DNA of 64,000 nt from Clarkia xantiana subsp. parviflora (Eukaryota; Streptophyta; Magnoliopsida; Myrtales; Onagraceae), in assembly GCA_036873135.1 (NCBI GenBank), contig JAPTYO010000008.1, positions 30,716,761 through 30,780,760 of the forward strand, written 5' to 3'. Below, piece by piece: positions 45,792 through 57,789 of this stretch; within the stretch, counting starts at the first letter, position 1; every line of letters begins with the position of its first letter. The notes beneath the pieces are model-generated. The model worked only from the letters and a program-made list of their open reading frames with translations, was not told where the DNA came from and searched no databases. The translations under genes and the position numbers were made by a program.

Positions 45792-48195
45792 ATGAGTAAG
45801 TCTTCTATCCCCTTTCCGAGAGTGACACTATGTTCGGATATCGATGATGAGTTGGATGTCGACATAGTTGAGCCGGATGTCGAAGTTGTTGAGCCGTTGG
45901 ATGCTATACCGGGTGTGGAGGCCGAAGTCATCGTAAAACCTCCCGTTTTCCCCAACGTCATAAAGGTTAAGGAGACAAGTGTGAGTTACTTCACCAACCA
46001 GATTGATGAAGCTATGTTCGACTCATATGCATCTTGTTGCGGACTTGATCCGGTGCTGGAAGGTATACTGCCTTACGACGTGTTACCCGGCGTCAAACAG
46101 GGGCGAGTAACCGTACCTCCCGACGATTTTACCGCAGTTTACACTTCACAGATTGGGGAAGGCTTGCGCTTTCCTTATTGTCCCAATTTGATAGACCTTT
46201 GTCGCTACTATCGAATCTCGCCCTTGGATCTTTCTCCCGCCGGCTTTCGAGTATGGAGTTGCTTCCGGGTGCTATTTCATAGGCATTCTTGGCACTACTC
46301 CACTACCCTTTTCCGCTGTTTCTATCAGATGTTGTGTCCGGACATGACGGGACTATGCGGTATGAAGATGCGTTGGTCCAACTTGCAAGACAGGGGTTTC
46401 AAGCAACTTGGGCTTGGGGACGCCGAGTGGGATCATAAACAGCGACTAGCTGCTCCGGCTGATCGCTCGGGTCCTCATTGGCGACATCATTATTTCTTCG
46501 TGTGCGATGTCGGCACAAACTGGGAAGTTGAGAAAGTCGAGAGGGCTGATCCTGCTCCTATCTTCTCTTAACTTTCTTCGGATGACACGGAGACTGTGAA
46601 GGTTATTTATCGATGTCAGCAAGAGCGCAACTTCCGTTGTCTACTACGCGCTTCAGAGCAAGTGTTGATTGATGCTGGGATTCACATACTTTCTTCTGAT
46701 GATTTGGTATGTTGATAATCTTTATAACTTGTATCATGTTGCAATGTAGGCGAATTGATGGAAAAAGCTCGTCCTTGCAGACAGCTGATGTACGCGGTAA
46801 CCCGCCTGTCGGACGACATGCTCGCACTATTGCCCCCGCTATTCCTGGAGCTTCCGGACATGGTCGCGGTAAGGGAACTACAAGTAAGGCACCTTCTTGC
46901 ATCCTCTTTGGACTTTTTAGTTTTCCAAGTTTTGTTGTCTTCATGTTTCTTTCATTTTCAGGTCACTCTGTACACATGACTGAACGCGTTGTTGCCACAC
47001 CCGTCGCTAGCGCTCTTCCCAAGAGGTCTGCCACAGGGGCCGTCCCTTGATTGATCCCAAGCGCTCCAAACCAAGTGCGACTGTTCCAACTCTTTCTTGT
47101 GATAAAGGGAAGAGAGTCGAGAGACGCACGGTGGTGCCTTCTGCCCCCCGGTCGAGGGACCGGCCCGAGGAGGAGCGTTCCTCCCGTCGAGGTATGTGTT
47201 GTTTACTTCGAAATGTTTCTTTTACTTAGTATTTTTTTGCTAACATCTTCTTTGTTTTATGTTGGATTTATTGCAGCGCTTCCAGGCATCAAGCGTGATG
47301 ACTTGATCCTATCCGACGGGATAGATGTATCTGGAGAAGATTGGTCACCTTTCTCCACTGGCGGTCTTCACTTTCCGAAGGATTCCAAGCTTAGCACACC
47401 GGAAGTCGGGGTGCGAGTGCTTCAAAGGTGCGTTCCTCCTGGCGATCATGACGTTAAGCCATCCACTGACGAGGAAGCACAAGCATATGTTGAGAGTAGC
47501 TTGGCTGAATTTGCACCGGTAAGCATTGCTTTAACTTCTATGTTCGCATGCTGTAAGCATATGCCTTGCATTGATCGTCTTGTTGTTTTGTTTGTTGTAC
47601 TTAGGCTATTTCAAGGATGGTGAACATGTCATCCTTTGTGTTGGATCTTGTGAGCGAGAAGAGGGCTGCTGTCAAGAAGAGCAACGCAGTTACTTGCGAG
47701 CTTGCACAGTCCGAGGAGGAGGTGCAAAACTTGAACTCCAAGGTTGCTGATTTTGATACACGCATTGCTACTCGTCGCGCTCATGTTGAAAAACTTGAAG
47801 TTGAGATTTCTGCTATCAAGCAGCAAATTGCAGAGAGTAGTAGCGCCCATGATGTCGCGCTTGCTTCTATACGCGAGGAAGCGCATAAAGCGGGAGTTGA
47901 GAAGGGACATGTGGAGTATCCTAGCACCCTTGCCCATGCTGCTGCCGTCCTTGCTGCCACTAAGGCAAAGTTTTCATCTATTATTTATGAGTTTGCCAAA
48001 GATTATATTGGCAGAGTACGCATGCTTGCACCCGGCTTTCCGTTCGACAAGTTAGGTCCTTATTCTTCCTTTGTTGTTAACCATGTTGCGGATTTACAGT
48101 GTAAGGAAGCTGAAGCGGCTTCTCTCTCCGTGATCTTTGGTTATGGTAATGATGATATTGCACTTAGTGTTGACTTCATGAACATGTTTTCTTAA
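45792..48195 (+). pseudogene. Antisense gene of element E, nearly complete
   Basis: The best-preserved copy of the antisense gene; function unknown. The N-terminus MSKSSIPFPRVTLC leads to an acidic stretch and the conserved domain with GLRFPYCPNLIDLCRYYRI, SPAGFRVWSCFRVLFH and HWRHHYFFVCDVGTNW (to 46,571). An in-frame stop TAA at 46,569 cuts the first exon; homologous coding continues to about 46,707. Later exons, with GT...AG borders by eye: about 46,782-46,884; about 46,961-47,192 (IDPKRSKPSATVP basic segment, with a frameshift/stop near 47,048); 47,276-47,520 (LSTPEVGVRVLQRCVPPGD); and 47,605-48,195. The last exon encodes a long coiled coil (LVSEKRAAVKKSNAVTCELA ... LEVEISAIKQQIAES). The architecture (domain, basic linker, coiled coil) suggests a nucleic-acid-associated or self-associating protein, which is inference only. 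Confidence 0.75.
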
Positions 48196-49500
48196 TCTTT
48201 TGGAGATGATGTTATCTCTTGGATGGTATCACGTTGTTTGCTTTTATTATGTAGGACTCTTTGTGAATGGGTTGATGTTATGTTGAGGCTTTTGTCCCAA
48301 CCTTCGTTTATGCGTTTGCTTGCATGGTATTTCGTCACTTGGACCTGTTTTCAATAATAATAAACACGTGATAACTTGCTAGTAATATTTCATACCTTGA
48401 GTTATCTTCGTTGTCCATATGTATTGGTCTTGCATGATAGGATTGATCTCCTTTTTATAATGGATAAAACATCCAATGTTGTGACTTGCGCCTTGCAGGG
48501 TGTTATTAGCGCCCCTCTTGAAAAAATTTCCAAGGCATGGCATGGTATGTATACTTGGTACTTGTAGCATTGTAGATAGTAATGTACTTTGCACTGGCCC
48601 TTGGCACTTGGCACGGGCACTTGACATGTAGCAGTGTGCTCTTGACGAAGCAAGATGTTAGTTTATACCGTCTCTTAGTTCCACTCTTAGGCGACGTTGT
48701 TGCAAGAAACTTCTTACTGAATTTGATGTTTTTGCGGTACATGCTAAAGAGCAAGATAACATTGTACAAGACTCGACTTGTAGATTTGATGAGTTTTGTA
48801 AACAGGGTACGCACCTGCAAGCGTATAAGATGAAGCTGCCCACTTAAGGAATAAGTCTTCATGGCGTATGAACCCTTAAGAGAGTATGCATACTTTTAGA
48901 ATGTGGGGTTGTCGTCTATTAAGAGGACTTCCGCCACGTGGGGTGATCAGTCCCATAGTGTGTTTGCCGCATCCTGTTTATATTCAGGGAATGGCTATGA
49001 ACATGAGGATTTGCCTCTAAGAGAATTTCACAGCATGCCATTTTTTAGAAGTAAGCTTGGGGTTTGCCCTTGCAAGGAGGATGTCGCAGCATGCTACTTT
49101 GATAGATATGAACATGAGGTTTGGCCTTGCAAGGAGGATGTCGCAGCATGTCACTTTTTAGAATAAGTCTTGGTTTTTATCCAAGGCATTGTATGTTGTT
49201 GAAGTTGTTCCTGAGTGAACGCCTATTGAATAGATAACCTTTATAAGTCCCTTGTTGTTGATAATGCGCAAGTTGTCATTGCGTGATGTAAGCTGATTGT
49301 GTACATAGAGCAATGGCTTTGTGTTGCCGACATCTTCTTGAGATAGACGCCGTTATAGATGGAGAAATAAACTCCTTGTTGGTGCAGATAATAGATATGT
49401 TGACATTGTATGCCATAAGTTCCTCGTTACACATAGTGTTTAGCTTGTATTGTTGATAATAATCTTCTTGATGCCGCATAATATAAGCTGCATAGGATGA
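48196..49500. repeat. 3' tail of element E
   Basis: Non-coding tail between the antisense gene and gag. It contains GTGATAACTTGCTAGTAATA (48,368), a GCAAGAAACTTCTTACTG unit (48,700), and GCAAGGAGGATGTCGCAGCATG repeats (49,073-49,160). The last appear inverted in F at 63,230-63,330, confirming that E and F belong to one family in opposite orientation. Confidence 0.65.
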
Positions 49501-49714
49501 TGACTTCAGTTGTTGATATGAGTAATATGCTCATTGTTTGTTACTTGGTGTTAATCCGAAGTAAAATGCGTATTATAGAGATGTACCTACAAAAGTAGAT
49601 TAATCTTCATTAGAATTTTGTTATGCGTACAATCACTTGCAGGAAGGCGTCTACTGATCGCTCTTTCCGAAATATTTCTAAGTACAGAAGCGTAAACAAC
49701 ACTTAATTTCTCAG
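49501..49714. other. Junction region of element E
   Basis: A short non-coding piece between the tail and the second gag fragment. No feature recognised. Confidence 0.4.
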
Positions 49715-50371
49715 TTAGAATAGACATGTTGACAAAGATGTAAAGATAGATAAAGAGTGGATAGTATATCTCCCTTTGAGATGTCTTGGTGGCGGACGAG
49801 CATCGTCATTTGCAGCATAGTTTCCCAAATCTCCATATGCAATGAACTCCTCGATCTCCATTCTCAAAGTTAAGCAGCTGTTAGTATGGTGCCCCCATGT
49901 TTGGTGGTATCGGCACCAATCTTCGATGTTTCTACCTAGGAAGGCAGTCATCGGTTCGAGTGGACCCGAAAGCTTGTTTTCCAGGAGCTTAATTTATATC
50001 TCTTCAACCTCCGTGTTTAAGGGAGTGAAGATATCGGCGTATTCGACGCTTGAGCTTCCTGGTTTTCTTGAAGTCTGAGCTTCCTGATTCGAGCTGAGAG
50101 GTGTACCCCATCCCAGCTCGCGTTCACAGGAGATTGCGGTTTCCAGCTTATTTTTCAGGCATTTCATCGTTTTGGTTGTACGCCATCCATGGATTCTTCT
50201 AAACAGCAAAAACGTTGGCGCGTTCATGTTCAAGTAAAACGCAGTGATGACTTTTTTTTTGGTTGCCCTTAGTGCAGTTGCATTTTGGGCGAACCTCCTG
50301 AAGTAAGATGTAATGGACTCTTCTTGTCCTTGTCTGACATCTAGGACGCTTCGTCTTGTTGGGAAGAGCAT
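49715..50371 (-). pseudogene. Second gag fragment downstream of protease (E)
   Basis: Minus-strand C-terminal half of a Ty3/gypsy gag. It has RQGQEESITSYFRRFAQNAT (about 50,320-50,260; the typical 'QxxxESxxxYxxRF' block), then a basic/acidic linker and a zinc-knuckle-like CRYHQTWGHHTNSCLTLR (about 49,850-49,915). It lies after the protease, where reverse transcriptase should be. Its sequence differs from the upstream gag of E, so it probably comes from a related element and was joined by recombination or template switching. A stop separates the two frames at about 49,990. Confidence 0.75.
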
Positions 50372-50380
50372 CCTGTCGAG

Positions 50381-51151
50381 TCAAGCTCTCGGTGTTAACT
50401 CCTTCTTTTTTCCTTCATCATCATCACTTGAAGCGAACAGCTTTCTTTTCACGCCAACTTCTATCATGGAAATGGACACTTGCTTCATCTTCCTTAGAGC
50501 GTTGACGTAGCACTTCCGTGCGGCTGTTTGGTCGCCTAGCACCTCGCCGATCCCATGAGGAGTTAGGAACTTCATCTTTTGGTGAGCGGTGGACGGCACG
50601 ATGTCGTGCGGGTTGATTGTCGTTCTTCCTAGGATGCCAGTGTATGCTCCTAGGGTGCCCACCACTACAAATGTGACATTGATATAAAGCGCCTTCCAAC
50701 CTTCTCCTAGGATGACTGGCAGTGTGATCATACCCAACGGGTAAGTTGCAGCTTCTGCAAAGCTGACTAGCGGGAATGTGCTTGGCGAAAGATCGGCTTC
50801 CGTTTTTTCCAATTTCTTGAGAACTTCTACATGCAGTAAGTCTGCGGCACTTCAATCATCCACCAATATCCTTCGCACATCGTATCCGTTGACATCCATT
50901 GTAATGACAAGAGCATCATCGTGGGGGTAGACTATATGCTTCTTGTCAGCATTTGAGAATCGGATGACCACGTCTTCCTTCTCTGGTTGGCGTCTTTTTC
51001 CATAATTGGGCAAAACTTGTAGTTGTGCAGCATAGACATCACGGGCATTAGAAATGCTTCCTCCTGCAGCTGGCTCTCCATGAATCACATTGATGACGCC
51101 ACGCTTCGCAGGTGGCGGATTGTCGTTCATTTTCTCCTTTCCCTTGTTCAT
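50381..51151 (-). pseudogene. Retropepsin-like protease of E, active site stopped
   Basis: Minus-strand aspartic protease region: a lead-in GVINVIHGEPAAGG, the block HDDALVITMDVNGYDVRRIL and the catalytic loop LVDD followed by a TGA stop (about 50,850-50,855) where Gly is expected, then SAADLL as usual. The rest reads open to 50,381 with PLGMITLPV, GRTTINPHDIVPSTAHQKMK and a GDQTAARKCYVNAL-type end that normally precedes reverse transcriptase. A point change explains the stop, so this copy cannot make protease. It normally processes the gag-pol polyprotein. Confidence 0.85.
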
Positions 51152-51217
51152 CTTTCCGGATGGCTCAGCATGGTTCTTCTTTTGGCGCTTGTCGCCTTGA
51201 TCTACGTATTGCTTGAG

Positions 51218-52922
51218 TTATCCTTTGAGGATGAAGTTGTTTACACGGAATCTTAGGCTGACACAGCTGTCCGTCTCGTGGCCATAGACTTCATGGTTCT
51301 CACACCATTTGTCTTCTTGCTTTCCAAGTGGACCTTTTTGGAAGTTTGTCGGCTCCCTCCACAAGTTGTCTTCCTTTATCTTTTTCAGGATCACGGAGAG
51401 TGGTGCATTCAAGGGAACGCAGCCTGCCAAGTTCACTTCCTTCGGTCTTTGGAATTCCGGCTGGAACGGCCTCTTTTGCGGCTGGAATTGCCTTGCTTGC
51501 TGCGAACCTTGTTGAGGTCTCGCCTGCTTCTCTTTAGTGCGGGCTGCGCTGACTTTCACTTTATGCTAGTCTCTGAATGTTTCTAGATCCACGAACTCTT
51601 TGACTCTTGCTGCCAATTCTTCAAGTGTCTCCGCGGGGCGCTTAGACATCTTCTCCGCTAGGGAATACCCTTTTCGGCCTAAGTTCCCAATGAAAGCACG
51701 CACGATCTCTCCTTCAGTGAGGTTTCCTTGAATGTCAGCGACATTTTTGTTGAAACGGATGTAGTAATCCGCTAACGACTCATCATTTTGTTGTACCACC
51801 TCGTTCAATGCGTTTGGCCCTTTCAAGAGTGTGCGTTCTCCCATGTATCTTTGGATGAACTTCGCCTTCAGGTATGCCCACGATGTAACACTTCCGCATG
51901 GTAGTGAAAAGAACCAGTGTGCGGCAGTTCCCACAAGGGTGTTGGGGAATGTCATGGCGACATGATGTGGATTTTCAATTCGTCCCAGTAAGGAGGCTTC
52001 ATGTTGTTGAACATGTTCGATCGGATCTCCTTTTCCTCTGTACTTCTCTCCTCCAATTCAGTAGAAAGCATCAGGGACGCGGCTGTGCACTAGCTCGTCG
52101 GAGAACGGACGTGACACATTCTCTTCAAGGGCATGCATTCCCTTCATCTTTGACTGCTCCATCTTCTTCTTGATCATCTCTTCCATGGCCTTAGTCGTAA
52201 GTCCCGTGACTGGGATGTCACTGTTGCATGCGGGCTTCCTCCACCCTTCATTGTATGTATGAGCACAGCTTGCTTCCTTGAAGTTGCCTTCCTTGTGCAT
52301 GTCGCATGGCTTGCTGACTTGAAGTTGCCTTCCTTTTGTGGCCGCTGTGAGTTGTTCACAGGGGGTTGCTTCCATCTTACTCCTTGCTGCTGCTGCTTCA
52401 CACCAATACTTGGAATGTATGAATGTGTTGCTTCCTGCCTTGCCTGCCGGTACTGGTAGGTACCTTCAGAATATCCTTCGCCTTCTGGATGCTGCGGCTC
52501 TTGATGGTTGACATCATGCAACATCTCCTTCGTAGGTGCAGCATGCTCGCTAGCTGGCGGAGGTGGTGGCGGGGGTGCCATGTATCCCTAGTTCTTTAGA
52601 GTCCCCTGAATGCGAGGAGCTCTTCCAGTGCGGCCATCATGGCAGGAGTGACTGGTGGCAGGTTGCTTGCGCCTCTTGCTTGCTGCTGCACTCCGTCAGC
52701 TGGCATCCCGTATGGGAACTCTTCGTTCCTTTCCGTCCTTTGCTCGAACTCGTGCACTGGTACCTTGTTCTGGACGTCGGGAACATGCTGCGTGGAAGGC
52801 GCATTTGCGGTTGGCATGGAGGAGGTGGTAGACTCTGCATCTAGAATGTGAGAAGGTCCTTGTTGGCTTCTCGTCGGCTTCGGCTTGCTCGCACCCGCCT
52901 TCTTCGTACGTCTGCCTATCAT
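51218..52922 (-). pseudogene. Ty3/gypsy gag of element E, multiply broken
   Basis: Minus-strand gag, the structural protein of the virus-like particle. It starts at 52,922 (MIGRRTKKAGAS) 28 codons or fewer from the primer site, runs to a stop at 52,596, shifts frame into a Pro/Gln-rich part (52,581-52,174), then MEEMIKKKMEQSKMKGMHAL and a stop at 52,058. The core retrotransposon gag domain follows: FPNTLVGTAAHWFFSLPCGS at about 51,950-51,890, then DESLADYYIRFNKNVADIQG and LEELAARVKEFVDLETF. After another stop (51,566) a Gln/Arg-rich stretch ends in a zinc-knuckle-like CENHEVYGHETDSC at about 51,265-51,300. At least four breaks are present. The N-terminus (RSQQGPSHILDAESTTSSMP) matches F. Confidence 0.85.
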
Positions 52923-52944
52923 AGCTTGCGGTATGGAACGGCTT

Positions 52945-52972
52945 CCTTCTCGAATCACGCTGACGGCGCCAA
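52945..52972 (-). other. Primer binding site of element E
   Basis: TTGGCGCCGTCAGCGTGATT on the minus strand, one base after the LTR end. On the plus strand TCGAATC precedes, resembling a T-loop, so the tRNA match extends past 18 nt with changes in the middle. Confidence 0.75.
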
Positions 52973-52973
52973 G

Positions 52974-53690
52974 TGTTGAGGTCAATTCCACCTGGGACAC
53001 CTCGGGTTGCTCTTCGCGAACAGGTTGGATGTGCACGCAGGTACGGTCTCCTGTCAGCACGTCACGATCCACGATCCCCGAACCTCGATCCTCGAACCCC
53101 GAACTTGGCTTTGGCTCCAATCTTGGTCTCCTACACGTCGGGTCCTGCAAAACGGGCAATAACCAGCATGGAGAGGGGGGGTAGTGCTGGTTGAGCCCTC
53201 TCCGATGCTTAAGTCACTATCTAGAGAGAGAAAGTATGTAGAGAGAGGTCAGAGCACAAATAGCCAATTTGAGAGAGTTTCGAGTTGACTTTGTCAAATG
53301 GGAGGTCTAGGTCCCTATTTATAGGAAACCCGAGAACCGTACTCGGTTTTATGCGGTTCAATGCCGGTTTAAAGGAAAACGCTTACTGACATCGAGGTTG
53401 GCTATGTGCGCACTGACTTTTTATACTTAGTAAAAATAATAGGTGTAAGCGCGCGGTGCCAGTCGACAGTCCGGACCATGTCGGATGTCCGACATGGTCC
53501 GGATTGCCATGGGGCAATCCGGAAGTCCCGGTCCGGGTGCTGCGCGCATCCGAAAGTCCCGGTCCGGGTGCTGCGCGCATCCGGACCGTTTTGGACTCGG
53601 GGTGTCCGCGGTAAAATCTGTTTGTGGATTTCGTCGTGTTTGCGAGGTCCGAAATGTAAATACGAACCCGAATTGGACAGATATCCATCA
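52974..53690 (-). repeat. 5' LTR of element E (717 bp)
   Basis: Starts (minus) TGATGGATATCTGTCC at 53,690 and ends GACCTCAACA at 52,974. It carries a TATA-like CTATAAATAGGGACC near 53,310-53,325 and the GAGCCCTCTCC block. It contains a duplicated GAAAGTCCCGGTCCGGGTGC at 53,522-53,575. Similar in layout to F, more distant from C. Confidence 0.8.
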
Positions 53691-53789
53691 GTGGCTAAGT
53701 TAAACATTTTTTGGACTTTAAAACCCTACATGGGCCACAAGTAAACATTTCGGCCCAACCTTTGAAATTTTAATTATTGGGCCGGTCCA

Positions 53790-54065
53790 ATATGTCAAAC
53801 CGGGACGAATTTAAATCGAACCGGGTTTATCTCAATCGGTTCGACCTAGTCGGGTCGGGTCGGACCAGGGTAATTAACTAATTAAGTGGATCTAACCGAA
53901 CCGATTTTGTGTGTTGAACCGAACCCTATTTATTGGACCGGTTCGATCGAACCAGGTTTTAAAATTAAAACCGGACCGAACCGAACCAGATTTTAAACCG
54001 GACCGAACCGGATTTATCCAGACCGGACCGAATCGGACCAACTCGGACCGAAATTGACTGAACCG
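53790..54065. repeat. CCGAAC-rich low-complexity stretch
   Basis: Dense ACCGGACCGAACCGG / AACCGGTTCG words without a fixed period. A similar stretch occurs at 9,755-9,925. Probably a decayed repeat element common in plant intergenic DNA. No coding. Confidence 0.6.
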
Positions 54066-54278
54066 AAATGATTTTCAAAACCGAATTCAAGTCAATTAAA
54101 TAAAATAGGGTGGTCAAGTTTTGAAATCCAAACGTTTTTTGAACCTCTAAATGGACTACACAGTGCTCATAAGGTTGCTAACATTTATGCCTTGTTTCGA
54201 TTATGGGATGGATCTCGGAGATACATATTTTTGGGACGGGATTAATTAGAGGGCTGAATTGCAATTGTTTATTATTCA

Positions 54279-54310
<32 letters not shown>

Positions 54311-57300
54311 GCATGATTAGAAATGTTGTCTTGACTTACTCAAGCTAGCTGGATATTGCATGTTGTGGGCGGAGCCCTGGTTAAATATATGGAATGCGCA
54401 TTAAGATAGACATGCTGTGATGGTTGGAAATGCCTAGGATTCATATCTAGGATGTTGTGTAATTGAATATAAACATGAATTGCAAATCAGCCCCTATATG
54501 TTTAAAATTATTTTAAAATCGAAAACCAGTCGCCAAATATGTATGATGGATATGAATGATTCATGTTTGACAGGTGTGCTAGAATGTTGAGGATGTAGCC
54601 GCATTTGATAATTTACTTGGAAGTAGAATTATGTATTCAAGCATGAGTTCCTCGGAACATTAGACGCATGACGCGTAAGCATGAGTATGGTTTGTTTGAT
54701 GAATGTTACTTGCGTATGATAATTTACATGGTTAGTAGAATTATATATGCATGAGTGAATTCATCGGAATATTTCCAATATACAAAGGGTCTTGGGAAAG
54801 CCAAGATCGGGTATGCTTGTTTTAAAATTCCCGTTCCGATATTTTGCGATTAAAACCGTTTTAAAAGACTGATCTATTGGATTGAAAACGACGGTAATGT
54901 GAACTCTTTCACAGCCATCTTCCATTGGTTTACTGGTGGTCGGTTGGTTTAGATGACTGAGGAATCATTATTTGCCGGATTTAATCTTAATAGATATCTT
55001 ATGTAGGCAATTCTTTCTCAAAATGTTATTGTCTCCCTGATTTTTGCATAATCATCGATGTGTTAGTATTAAATGGTTGAATTAGTGCGATTCGATATTC
55101 CACGCAATCTTGATGGTATGAATCATGATGAATAAAAGGAGTACGTGTTGAACTCTCTACAATTCCGAAAAGTGGAGAGGACAACTACAGATGAATATGG
55201 TAGTCTGTAATAATTTGTTTCACCTAGCATGGGAGTAGGTTCTTTGATGATCTGAACGTATAATTGGTGATACATTCAACTTTGGTAAAAAGAGGTTGAA
55301 GAAGATTTCAATTGCAACCAGGCAAAGTTGCAGCTTAGTATCCCCTTGCATCCGCCTCGGTGGAAGCAAGGATGCAAAAGCTAAACACTTCGGTTGAACG
55401 TGATGTTCTTCTCTCTTTCCATGAAAAATACGCTGGGGTAAAAGCCACTCGAGACCTTTTCATTGAAGGGTCAACATGGAAAGGATGTATATGGTTGTCT
55501 GATGTTGATAGGACTCAATAACCTTGAGCCTAATCAAGTACAGTAATCACAGCAGCGAAAGGGAAACCTTATCTGCTCACCATACTGAGCTCGAAAGAAG
55601 CCAACCATGATGCACATAGCATGAAGAGAACATGATCGAACAGGTCCTATACGATAATCCAAAGAGTTTAAATCTCGGTGATAAGAGCGTTCCCAGTACG
55701 CCTCGTATATCATGAGTATAAAACTGTGGAATGTTTTATATGGACACAAATCATTTGATGTGATTCACTCGTGAATCTACTCAGATGTAGTGTCCAACTC
55801 AAGGTTCTCGACTATATGCACGACAAGAATGGATTAAATATGCGGCTTTCAGATCAAGAACCATACCATTGTCATTTATCAATCATTGTTCGTTTCAATT
55901 ACTAAAATTTTGGTTATTTCGAGATTCGAGTTATTGAATAAAGTAATTATAGCTCGATTCGAAGCACAATTTCTTATCAATTTAACATCCCGATAAAAAG
56001 GGAACGATCCGAAACCAAAGTTCAAACCCACTGGTTTGAAACCAAATTTTCGGCCAGGTAAGAAAGGCTAAATAAAACGAAACGATATACATGCTCCGTC
56101 ATCTCAGTCAGCACAACCAAGCTGAACTGTATAAACCCATCGATTGCGTAGCTAGATCGAATATGTAACTCTTTCTTTATTATTAGTACTCCATTGAAGT
56201 AAATAAAATGTAATGATGATCATGTGGGAAACCGATTGGATTAAATTAAATTAAATTCAGAAATCAAACAATTTAACCTAAGGTTAAACCTTCGATGAAT
56301 AGCGCTAACGCGTAAGTGGACCTCGAAAGGCGGAACACATCGTTTCAATATATGAATTTAATAATGAAGTGTTTAAATGATGATGTGCTGAATTTTCGTT
56401 TGCATTCCTTCGAGAATAAGACTTATTGATGACATTTACATCGGTATGAAATAGGCTACGTGAGCTACCGCGACCTTGTAAAAGCATCAACTGACACATA
56501 AGGTGAAAACCTAAGATGCTCAGTTCGGAGATGAGATTAAATCTCTTAAATAAGTCGGCAAAAGAAGAAGGATGAAGTCAGTTAAATGATTTTCCTTCCA
56601 GAAGCCTTGAACGATATGTCAGGCTAGGCATTCAAATCAAATAACACACTTATAGAAGCACAATTCATAAATATAATGTTAGATTCATTCTATCAGACGT
56701 TCCCTATGGGATGTAGAAAGATTATTCACATACAAGTAAAACTGTGTTCCGATAATTCGGTAAGACATGCCGCCATTTGAAGCTAAAAGATGATGTTGAG
56801 TTAAATCATATCACCATGTGACATTAATTTGCGCAATAAACACGTATTTAGGGAAAGAGTACCTTAATTACTCTTAGAAAATACTTGTTTGCATGGTGTC
56901 GTAGTCGAACATGAGACGTTACATCACTAAGAGGACGAATTTTCTAAATGCATGAACAGTTTCACACAATATATCATGATCAAAACAAAGCAGGATATCA
57001 CTGACAATCAGGTCCCACTTAATTCGAGTGGGAGAGATTTGAACCAGCAACTCAAGTGAATGACATGGTAAATGAGAATGGGAACATTCTCATAGTAAAT
57101 CCAGTGGGAGGAATGAACCCCTACCACACGTAATCACTGTTGCTGTAGAGACGAATCAAGTTGAACCTGATGGTCATATTGCTAAACCAGGAATGACACA
57201 GCTACCTAAACTTCACATTGTTTCCAGTGGGAGTGATCCAACCAAACTTGGTTCCAGATCCTATTGATCAAGGAATACATCTCGGAAGTAAAACCCTGAG

Positions 57301-57789
57301 ACCAAGAGGTTGTCATAGGAAAATTGTAGGTCAAGGTTCTAGCACTGCTCTTGTTCCCAATAGAGACAATGCTCCGATAAGAAGCATTGTTCAGAGTGGG
57401 AGGATTCTTCCAAATAGAAATGATACTACGATTAGAAGCATTATTCCGATTGGGAGAAAAGATCAGACTAATAAATGGGACTCATAATGCCTAGATGAGA
57501 GACAAAGGCAAGTATCCCATTAAGTAAGGTGAAAACCTCGCTCAAACTGTTGGCAGGCATTGGAAAGACCTCAGGTGAAGAAATGGTGGAAAATAATAAA
57601 TGAGAGAGATCGCCTAAATAAAAGCCATTATAGTATATAGTTATTTACCTGCTAACCACAGAGGCACAAGGATAAGGTGAGCCCTGAAAGAAGGCTCACC
57701 ACTGATGGAAAAGGTCGGACAACCGGACTTGTTGCGAAAGGACTTACCCAACTCACGGAGTGGACTTTGAAAAGAGAAACTCTCTGACT
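54066..57789. other. Decayed DNA upstream of copia pol; no gene recognised
   Basis: 3.7 kb with no frame longer than about 90 codons and none recognised. A (TA)n run lies at 54,274-54,306. Because the copia reverse transcriptase at 57,790 reads rightwards, this region should hold its LTR, gag, protease and integrase. Short phrases such as CAGTGGGAGTGATCC and ATTCCGATTGGGAG recur (57,100-57,450), consistent with a decayed spacer, but I cannot identify the domains. Confidence 0.45.

Larger units (their letters stand above)
45663..53690 (-). mobile_element. Tat-like LTR element E (minus, left end cut by D)
   Basis: Minus-strand element with 5' LTR (52,974-53,690), primer site, broken gag and protease, a second gag fragment, a tail, and an antisense gene at 45,792-48,195. 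Its 3' LTR is missing because D abuts at 45,662. No reverse transcriptase, RNase H or integrase is present between the protease and the tail. The order 5' LTR, gag, tail, antisense gene matches C, B and F where they can be seen. Confidence 0.8.

Noticed and set aside
53406..53744. Overlapping frames around the E LTR
   Set aside because: Located in LTR sequence with an internal duplication; antisense and sense frames both open, no recognisable product.
53691..57789. Endogenous pararetrovirus
   Set aside because: The downstream polymerase order and the YVDD/GYSDADHGGD motifs are Ty1/copia; no movement-protein or coat motif was seen.
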